This document shows, piece by piece, positions 1 to 5,593 of a DNA stretch of 7,236 nt. Location: NCBI GenBank assembly GCA_005879655.1, contig VBJK01000522.1:1-7236 (forward strand). Direction: 5' to 3'. Position numbers and translations under genes: made by a program. The DNA comes from Chloroflexota bacterium (GTDB lineage Bacteria > Chloroflexota > Ktedonobacteria > Ktedonobacterales > Ktedonobacteraceae). The notes beneath the pieces were generated by a model that was given only the letters and a program-made list of their open reading frames with translations, was not told the origin of the DNA and searched no databases. Every line of letters starts with the position of its first letter. Positions within the stretch are counted from its first letter, which is position 1.

Positions 1-1
1 C

Positions 2-2119
2 GGCTCGGTGAAATCCAACATCGGTCATGCTGAGAGTGCATCTGGCATTGCCGGATTGACCAAAGTGCTCTTGCAGATGCGCTACGGGCAACTGGTTCCC
101 TCCCTGCATGCAGAGGTGCTCAATCCTCATATTGACTTTGAGGCAACGCCCTTTGTCGTGCAGCGAGAACTGAGCGCTTGGCAACGACCACTCCTACCGG
201 GGACAGATGAAGGGAAAGGAGTTCCCAGGCGTGCGGGCATTTCCTCATTCGGGGCTGGCGGTTCCAATGCACATGTCATCCTGGAAGAATATATGCAGAG
301 ACAGCAGGATAGCCTTGAGAGGGAAACAGACCAGATCCCATCACAGCCAGCACTGATTGTACTCTCCGCTCGTACCGCAGAGCAATTGCACGAGCAAGTG
401 CAGCGATTACTGAACTGGCTTGAGCAACAGGAGTGGAGCAAACAAGCAGTAGGGCAACCCCAGGAGCAGAGCAAAGCTCGATCCCTACTAGATAACCTGG
501 CCTACACATTGCAAGTGGGACGAGAGGCGATGGAGGAGCGGCTGGCAGTGCTGGTTGCTTCACTGCAAGAACTGGAGGAGAAGTTGCACAGCTATGTCTC
601 CTCTTCGGCGCACGAGGGAGGCGACTGGTATCGCGGACAGGTGAAACGCAATGATCCCATGAGAGCATTTGCCGCAGACGAAGATGGCCAGAAAACCATT
701 GCAGCCTGGATCAGCAAAGGGAAGTATGAGAAACTGCTCGAATGGTGGGTCAGGGGCCTTACGGTTGATTGGGAAGATCTGCACAGAGAGCATCGGCCAC
801 GCCGAATTAGTCTACCAACCTACCCCTTTGCTCGCCAACGCTACTGGATCTCAACCCCGAAAGTCGAGTCGGCTGAAAGTCTCACGAGGCCAGCCCCCCC
901 CCAGGGCACCCACAAGGGATGCCGCGACACGGGTACGGACACCCCTCGCGAGCCGTTTCGTACCATTGTAGGGGCATCCCTTGTGGGTGCCCTGGGGGAG
1001 GAAACTCTGCCGCGTCGGATCAGTCTGCCTCCCCGTCCATCACTTATGGAGACCACATTACTGATACCCGGCTGGAAAGAAGCGGAAATCCCGTCGCCCG
1101 GTCCATCAGAGGGACCCCTGCTTGCTTCTGTCGCCACTCGTGGCCTTGTCCCTGTGGTGTTCCTGTGTGAGCTAGCAAGCATCCATGCCTCACGTATCCA
1201 GGCCCAGATGGCCTCTGGCGAGCGTTGCCGCAGTCTACACAGCCAGCGAGCACGTAGGAAAGAGCGCTTTCAGGATATAGTGGTGCAATTGACCCAGGAG
1301 ATTCAGTCCCTCCTGCGTTCTCGATTGCCTGGCAAGCAAGTAGAGGCCATGGGCATGGGCCTTGCCTCCCCCCCTTCCGCTGCGGTCCCCCTCTTAGTGC
1401 AGGTTGTGGTAGCAAGCAGAGAGGAACCATCCTTCCTTGAAGCACTAGTGCGTGTGCTCAGGACAGCACAGTTGGAGTTTCCGAAGCTTCAGGGACAACT
1501 GATCGAGGTCGAGGGGGAACCAGAGGAAGGAGACTTACTGATTTGGCTCCGTCAGAACCAAAGCAGACCGCACGAGCAACACATCCGCTACCGAGACGGT
1601 AAGCGTTGGGTGAGAGAGTGGCAGGAGTGTCTACACATCCCTGCTCCAGTCAGCCCGCCCTGGAAAGAGAGCGGGTGCTATCTGATTAGCGGAGGTGCAG
1701 GAGGGCTAGGGCGGCTCTTTGTGCAGGAGATTTCTCGACATGTAGAAGCGGCTACCATCATTCTGCTAGGTCGATCCGTGCTGTCAGCAGAGCAACGAGC
1801 ACAGTTAGAGCCAGCAGCAAAGCTTGGTATACATATCGATTACCAACAGGTAGACGTGAACGATAAGCCAGCCGTGCATGGCCTCATTGAGAAGGTATTG
1901 CAGCAGTATGGACACCTGAATGGCATCATTCATGCCGCTGGTGTGCTGCGCGACAGCCTCCTAGTCAACAAGACACCGGAAGATATACTGGCCGTGCTGG
2001 CACCTAAGATCGCAGGAGTCGAGCATTTGGATGAGGCCAGCCGCGAGATCCCTCTGGTTATGCGGCAGCCAACGCGTACCTGGATGCCTTTGCGCATGCT
2101 CGCCAGGCAAAGGTGCTAG
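2..2119 (+). CDS. Trans-AT polyketide synthase, 3' part: KS C-terminus, post-KS linker, KR (frame-broken)
   Basis: The gene enters from upstream: the frame is open from base 2, so the GTG at 8 lies inside the KS and is not a start. Domains, counting base 2 as residue 1: KS C-terminus (about 1-97), with the KSNIGH motif that carries the second catalytic His; post-KS linker (about 115-284) ending in LPTYPFARQRYW, typical of trans-AT PKSs with no AT in the module; a palindromic insert (nt 894-998); KR structural subdomain (about 349-545, ending near LEFPKLQGQLIE); KR catalytic half (from about 558) with the GGAGGLG dinucleotide motif, HAAGV, and the catalytic Lys in APKIAG (codon 2006-2008). VLRD after HAAG is compatible with a B-type KR. 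After REIPL the homology stops; the last 20 residues are out-of-frame, and the KR resumes in another frame near 2053. The segment with the FSS catalytic Ser is missing. The family and domain order are secure; whether the break is biological is not. Confidence 0.9.
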   Translation, partial: GSVKSNIGHAESASGIAGLTKVLLQMRYGQLVPSLHAEVLNPHIDFEATPFVVQRELSAWQRPLLPGTDEGKGVPRRAGISSFGAGGSNAHVILEEYMQRQQDSLERETDQIPSQPALIVLSARTAEQLHEQVQRLLNWLEQQEWSKQAVGQPQEQSKARSLLDNLAYTLQVGREAMEERLAVLVASLQELEEKLHSYVSSSAHEGGDWYRGQVKRNDPMRAFAADEDGQKTIAAWISKGKYEKLLEWWVRGLTVDWEDLHREHRPRRISLPTYPFARQRYWISTPKVESAESLTRPAPPQGTHKGCRDTGTDTPREPFRTIVGASLVGALGEETLPRRISLPPRPSLMETTLLIPGWKEAEIPSPGPSEGPLLASVATRGLVPVVFLCELASIHASRIQAQMASGERCRSLHSQRARRKERFQDIVVQLTQEIQSLLRSRLPGKQVEAMGMGLASPPSAAVPLLVQVVVASREEPSFLEALVRVLRTAQLEFPKLQGQLIEVEGEPEEGDLLIWLRQNQSRPHEQHIRYRDGKRWVREWQECLHIPAPVSPPWKESGCYLISGGAGGLGRLFVQEISRHVEAATIILLGRSVLSAEQRAQLEPAAKLGIHIDYQQVDVNDKPAVHGLIEKVLQQYGHLNGIIHAAGVLRDSLLVNKTPEDILAVLAPKIAGVEHLDEASREIPLVMRQPTRTWMPLRMLARQRC
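894..998 (+). repeat. In-frame palindromic element, copy 1 (hybrid arms)
   Basis: Perfect 26-bp inverted repeat 898-923 / 973-998, preceded by a run of nine C (894-902). Pairing continues inward to 937/959 with four mismatches, leaving a 21-nt loop. The 95-nt core (901-995) is shared with two other copies in this window. The inner left arm reads GCGACACGGGTACG, as in copy 2, while the inner right arm is the complement of CCTACAATGGTACG, as in copy 3, so the copy is a hybrid. It is translated without stops as APPQGTHKGCRDT and later VGASLVGALG. It sits between the YPFARQRYW linker end and the KR domain. The identity of the family is unknown to me; a MITE-like or coding palindromic repeat is an inference. 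Confidence 0.9.
2041..2073 (+). other. Frameshift/deletion junction inside the ketoreductase domain
   Basis: Upstream of here the KR reads in frame 2 (LDEASREIPL); from 2053 it reads in frame 1 (SGYAAANAYLD). In intact PKS KRs these two blocks are separated by roughly 18-20 residues containing the FSS motif with the catalytic Ser. That block is absent in all frames, so this is not a simple indel but a loss of about 50-60 nt, with a length of 3n+1 to account for the frame change. Lys and Tyr of the active site survive on opposite sides of the break. The estimate of missing length comes from family knowledge, not from alignment. Confidence 0.75.
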
Positions 2120-4779
2120 CCGGAGAACGCAAGGGGACAACTATCTCCATCAATTGGCCTCTATGGGAAGAGGGGGCCATGCAGGTTGAGGCAGGAGTGA
2201 GACAGGTGATGCAGGAGCAAATGGGATTAGAGATGATGGAGACGCAGGCCGGGATGACAGCATTCTATCAAGCCATGGCCTTGAGACAGGCACAGGTCGC
2301 CGTGCTGCATGGAGACTTGCCGAAGATACGCAAACGGATACTAGGAGTACCTGCACAGGATGCTTCATTGCGAGCGCAGGCACCAGCCGCATTGCCATCG
2401 CTACCTGAAGAGCCTCGCGCTCTCTCTCTAACAGATCAAGAGGAGCTACGCGAGAAAATCTTTCACCACATGAAAGTGCTCTTTGCAGAAGTGACCAAGT
2501 TCGCTATCAGCGAGATCGATGTCGATGAGCCACTGGAAAGCTATGGCGTTAGCTCAATTATAATGACTCATCTGACGCAAAAGCTGCTTGCACCATTTCC
2601 AGATTTTTCGCTCACACTCTTTTATGAATATTCAACACTCTCTGCCCTGACAGAATATCTTCTTGCGAGCTATCCACAGGAGTGTCTGCAATGGGTTGGT
2701 GCCAGCGAGATAAGCTCTGAAGAGAAGCGCAGTAATGTGGTTCAAATAAGTGTCTCGACCCCGCCCCCAGGGCACCCGCAAGGGATGCCGCGACACGGGT
2801 ACGAGCACACCTCGCAAGCCGATTCGTACCCGTGTCGCGGCATCCCTTGCGGGTGCCCTGGGGGGGTAGGGGGGGACCCCCAAAGCATAGCTATTATTGG
2901 CATAAGTGGACGCTATCCGCAGGCAAAAAACCTGGCAGAGTATTGGGAGATGTTAAAAGCGGGCAAATCGTGTATTACCGAGATTCCTTCGGCACGTTGG
3001 GATTGGAGAGAGTATTATCACTACAAGCGTGAGGAAGCCGTTGCGCAAGGGAAATGCTATAGCAAATGGGGGGCCTTTCTGGCTGATTTTGATCAGTTTG
3101 ATCCCCTCTTTTTTCAAATGACGCCCCAGGACGCTGAAGAGATTGATCCACAGGAACGCTTGTTTCTGCAAGAGTGCTGGAAAGCGTTAGAAGATGCTGG
3201 ATATACGCCGTCAAGCCTATCTCCTGCCTTACGTCAGCGAACAGGAGTATTTGGCGGGATTACCAAGCAAGGCTTCCATTTCTATAACGTGGAAAGACCG
3301 GATCGCTTCCCCTCAACGTCGTTTGCCTTATTAGTCAATCGGGTTTCCTATTATTTGAACCTGCAAGGCCCCAGTACTGTTGTTGACACGATGAGTTCCT
3401 CTGCATTGGTTGCCATTCACGAAGCCTGTGAATACATTCGCCAGGGCAGAGGGGATATGGCACTGGCGGGAGGAGTGAATCTCTATCTGCATCCAGCTAC
3501 CTACATCGGTCTTTCTAGAAACCAAATGATTTCTGACAGTGAGCACTGTATGGCTTTTAGCAAAGGTAGCAATGGCTTTGTGCCCGGAGAAGGGGTTGGC
3601 GTGATCGTGCTCAAAGCGTATGAGCAAGCGCTTAGGGATGGCGATGGCATTTATGCTGTGATTCGCGGTAGCGCAGTCAATCATAACGGGCGAACCTATA
3701 GTACTGCCACACCTGATCCTACTCAGCAGGCGGCAGTGATCCAACAAGCGTTGACGCAAAGTGGACTTGATCCACGTACGATAAGCTATATCGAAGCAGC
3801 AGCCAATGGCTCAGAGAGGATTGATGCTCTAGAGCTAGCGGCATTGAGACGCGTCTTCGGTGCATATGAGCATGGACGAGAAGAGTACAAAATAGGCTCG
3901 GTAAAACCGACCGTTGGCCATGCCGAAGCGGCATCTGGCATGGCGCAATTAAGCAAAGTCATCCTCTCACTCATGCATCAAACGCTGGTGCCAACCGTTG
4001 TCCGTGGGGCCAGTTCGCCGACAGAAGATTTCAATCCTGCAATTCCTTTCGCTCAATGGCCTTTCCAATTGCAGCGCGAGCTAGCTCCATGGAAGCAGCT
4101 GGCTGTTGACGGCCATGCGGTACCGAGACGCGCAGGCATTACCAGTATTGGAGCCAGTGGGGTGAACGCCCATCTGATTGTCGCTTCAACAGCTCAGCGG
4201 CCAGGGCACCCACAAGGGATGCCCCTACAATGGAACGAAGGCGTCTCACAAGCCCGTCCGTCCAGTGTAGGGGCATCCCTTGTGGGTGCCCTGGCCGCTG
4301 AGCCAAGCTTATTTGTACTCTCTGCCAAAAATAGCGAGAGGCTGGAAGAGTATGTAAAGCAGTGGATCAGCTATATACCGAAAAGGGAGCAGATCGACCT
4401 GGAAAATGTCGCCTACACGCTCCAAGTAGGGCGTGAGGAAATGCCTTGTCGCTTGGCTATCGTGACTGGCCGTCAAGACAGGCTGCTACAACAATTAGAG
4501 CAATGGCTTGTCGAGCATAAAAATACACACGATTGCTATTTTAGCGAAGCAACAACCTCTCTAGATGGGAGTGGGGAGCAAGTTACACAAGCAAGCGATC
4601 TGCACGAGAAAGCCTTGAGCTGGGTCACAGGAAATTCAGTTTCCTGGTATGACCTGCATAAAGGGCAGCAGAGAGTCAGAATCACAGGACTGCCAACCTA
4701 TCCATTTAAGCCGAGAACATGTTGGATAGGTCATCATCAAGGGGAGCATTCTCAAACTGGGCATACTCAGCAGGAATAG
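2113..4779 (+). CDS. Trans-AT polyketide synthase continuation: KR end, ACP, KS0, C-terminal linker
   Basis: This continues the upstream PKS. The GTG at 2113 is only a formal start; KR homology in this frame already begins near 2053 with SGYAAANAYLDAFA (catalytic Tyr codon 2059, Asn 2071). Residues from 2113: KR tail (1-76, SINWPLWEEG typical of trans-AT KRs); ACP (about 110-187), phosphopantetheine Ser148 in YGVSSI, where the usual Asp before Ser is Ser; palindromic insert (about 218-252); KS (258-692); second palindromic insert (about 694-731); post-KS linker (733-873) ending LPTYPFKPRTCW. In the KS, DTACSSS has become DTMSSSA (Ser428 for Cys), EAHGTGT has become EAAANGS (Ala563 for His), and the GH His603 remains. 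This predicts a non-elongating, possibly wholly inactive KS. The protein ends after the linker with no ACP or thioesterase, so the chain would be handed to another protein. The exporter gene follows 44 nt downstream, apparently in one operon. Confidence 0.92.
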   Translation: MLAGERKGTTISINWPLWEEGAMQVEAGVRQVMQEQMGLEMMETQAGMTAFYQAMALRQAQVAVLHGDLPKIRKRILGVPAQDASLRAQAPAALPSLPEEPRALSLTDQEELREKIFHHMKVLFAEVTKFAISEIDVDEPLESYGVSSIIMTHLTQKLLAPFPDFSLTLFYEYSTLSALTEYLLASYPQECLQWVGASEISSEEKRSNVVQISVSTPPPGHPQGMPRHGYEHTSQADSYPCRGIPCGCPGGVGGDPQSIAIIGISGRYPQAKNLAEYWEMLKAGKSCITEIPSARWDWREYYHYKREEAVAQGKCYSKWGAFLADFDQFDPLFFQMTPQDAEEIDPQERLFLQECWKALEDAGYTPSSLSPALRQRTGVFGGITKQGFHFYNVERPDRFPSTSFALLVNRVSYYLNLQGPSTVVDTMSSSALVAIHEACEYIRQGRGDMALAGGVNLYLHPATYIGLSRNQMISDSEHCMAFSKGSNGFVPGEGVGVIVLKAYEQALRDGDGIYAVIRGSAVNHNGRTYSTATPDPTQQAAVIQQALTQSGLDPRTISYIEAAANGSERIDALELAALRRVFGAYEHGREEYKIGSVKPTVGHAEAASGMAQLSKVILSLMHQTLVPTVVRGASSPTEDFNPAIPFAQWPFQLQRELAPWKQLAVDGHAVPRRAGITSIGASGVNAHLIVASTAQRPGHPQGMPLQWNEGVSQARPSSVGASLVGALAAEPSLFVLSAKNSERLEEYVKQWISYIPKREQIDLENVAYTLQVGREEMPCRLAIVTGRQDRLLQQLEQWLVEHKNTHDCYFSEATTSLDGSGEQVTQASDLHEKALSWVTGNSVSWYDLHKGQQRVRITGLPTYPFKPRTCWIGHHQGEHSQTGHTQQE
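2764..2864 (+). repeat. In-frame palindromic element, copy 2 (41-bp perfect stem)
   Basis: Perfect 41-bp inverted repeat 2764-2804 / 2824-2864 with a 19-nt loop. Core 2767-2861 is 95 nt, as in copy 1. It reads as PGHPQGMPRHGYEHTSQ and PCRGIPCGCPGG with no stop and lies between the ACP and the KS0. Relative to copies 1 and 3 it has G for A at 2778 and the matching C for T at 2850, so the base pair is kept. The hexamer GACCCC occurs on both sides (2757-2762 and 2875-2880) and could be a target duplication, though the region is C/G-rich. The right end runs into two G7 tracts separated by TA (2860-2875). Confidence 0.93.
4192..4303 (+). repeat. In-frame palindromic element, copy 3 (extended outer stem)
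   Basis: Perfect 38-bp inverted repeat 4192-4229 / 4266-4303. The 94-nt core (4201-4294) matches copies 1 and 2; both arms are of the CCTACA subtype. Instead of the C5/G5 ends seen in the other copies, the stem continues outward through GCTCAGCGG / CCGCTGAGC. It reads RPGHPQGMPLQWNEG and then VGASLVGALA without stops. It separates the KS0 from the post-KS linker, so it splits two parts of the KS-linker unit that are usually almost contiguous. Confidence 0.92.
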
Positions 4780-4810
4780 CAGCGTAGGCATGTTTTAACT
4801 ACATGATAAA

Positions 4811-4816
4811 AAGGAG
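4811..4816 (+). promoter_or_regulatory. Shine-Dalgarno site of the MFS gene
   Basis: AAGGAG lies 7 nt before the ATG at 4824. This decides the start: the earlier in-frame ATG at 4803 would place the site inside the coding region and has no purine-rich sequence in front of it. Confidence 0.8.
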
Positions 4817-4823
4817 ACCACTA

Positions 4824-5582
4824 ATGAAAGCGCCAAATAAGTGGCTTGTAGCGGTCGTGATAGCGTGGGGTCCGACGCTAGCTCTTATGGATAGTACTAT
4901 CATTACTATCATACTCTCTCGCTTACAAATTGCCTTTCACACAGATTTGGGCACCATCACCTGGGTAAGCACTGCATATTATCTGGCTCAGGCAGGAGTA
5001 ATTCCAGTTGTTGGCTACGTAAGTGATCGTCTCGGCTCAAAGCTGGTCTTTATCACTTCTCTTGCGCTATTCACCGTCAGTTCGCTGCTGTGTGCACTGG
5101 CCCCTACACAGGAGGCACTGATCGCCTTTCGCGTCCTGCAAGGCATTGGTGGTGGTGCACTGGTACCCATAGCCCTGGCCATCGTCTTCCGGCTTTTCCC
5201 ACCCAATCAGCAGGGCCTGGTGACAGCGATCATGAGTATTCCCATAATGTTGGCCCCTACCTTCGGGCCAACCATCGGGGGCTACCTGATCAGCAGCTTC
5301 GATTGGAACGCGGTCTTCCTCATCAACGTGCCTCTGGGCCTTGTGACGCTGTTCCTGTCATTCCTGGTGCTACCGAAACAGAGCAAGCAGGCCAAAGGTA
5401 TCAACAAAAGCTTTGATATCGCTGGTCTGTTGCTCTCAATGGTTGGTGCAACCGCTCTGATCTATGGTATCAGTGAAGTAGCTGCAAAGGGTTGGAGCGA
5501 GGCTACGGTGTGGGCTTCTCTGCTGATTGGTGTGGCAGCGCTGATCGCCTTTGCGGTAATAGAACTGCGCGTAAGAGTATAG
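4824..5582 (+). CDS. DHA2-family MFS drug/metabolite exporter, N-terminal part (frame-disrupted)
   Basis: Proton-driven inner-membrane efflux protein of the 14-helix DHA2 type, here helices 1-8. The start ATG follows AAGGAG by 7 nt. Visible family marks: ALMDSTIITI in helix 1 (Asp23), the motif-A loop GYVSDRLGSKLV, the helix-4 stretch FRVLQGIGGGALVP, and motif C with FGPTIGGYL. The frame ends after FAVIELRVRV at the TAG at 5580, just where the chain should continue into helix 9; the rest of the protein follows in another frame from about 5585. A role in exporting the polyketide product or self-resistance is inferred from its position 44 nt after the PKS. The start of helix 9 and the loop before it (roughly 25-30 residues by family comparison) seem to be missing, so the protein is probably not functional as read. 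Confidence 0.85.
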   Translation: MKAPNKWLVAVVIAWGPTLALMDSTIITIILSRLQIAFHTDLGTITWVSTAYYLAQAGVIPVVGYVSDRLGSKLVFITSLALFTVSSLLCALAPTQEALIAFRVLQGIGGGALVPIALAIVFRLFPPNQQGLVTAIMSIPIMLAPTFGPTIGGYLISSFDWNAVFLINVPLGLVTLFLSFLVLPKQSKQAKGINKSFDIAGLLLSMVGATALIYGISEVAAKGWSEATVWASLLIGVAALIAFAVIELRVRV

Positions 5583-5593
5583 GAGTATACTCT
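5574..5593 (+). other. Frameshift/deletion junction in the MFS gene with a short repeat
   Basis: The frame-0 part stops at 5580-5582 and the frame-2 homology begins at about 5585. At the junction AGAGTATA (5574-5581) and TATACTCT (5586-5593) form an inverted repeat with a 4-nt spacer, and GAGTATA also occurs as a direct repeat 8 nt apart (5575-5581, 5583-5589). By family comparison about 25-30 residues are missing, with a deletion length of 3n+1. The short repeat could be a deletion or excision scar; this is inference. Confidence 0.6.

Noticed and set aside
8..10. GTG at position 8 as a gene start.
   Set aside because: It lies in the middle of a conserved KS motif (GSVKSNIGH) and the frame is open to the window edge.
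894..998. Palindrome copy 1 as a transcription terminator.
   Set aside because: It lies inside a continuous PKS frame and has no T-run; related copies also sit within coding sequence.
841..1182. Minus-strand and alternative plus-strand open frames over palindrome copy 1.
   Set aside because: They exist because the palindrome is stop-poor in several frames; the frame with KR and KS homology runs through.
4803..4823. Upstream ATG at 4803 as start of the MFS protein.
   Set aside because: AAGGAG at 4811-4816 fits the ATG at 4824 and would lie inside the coding region if 4803 were used.
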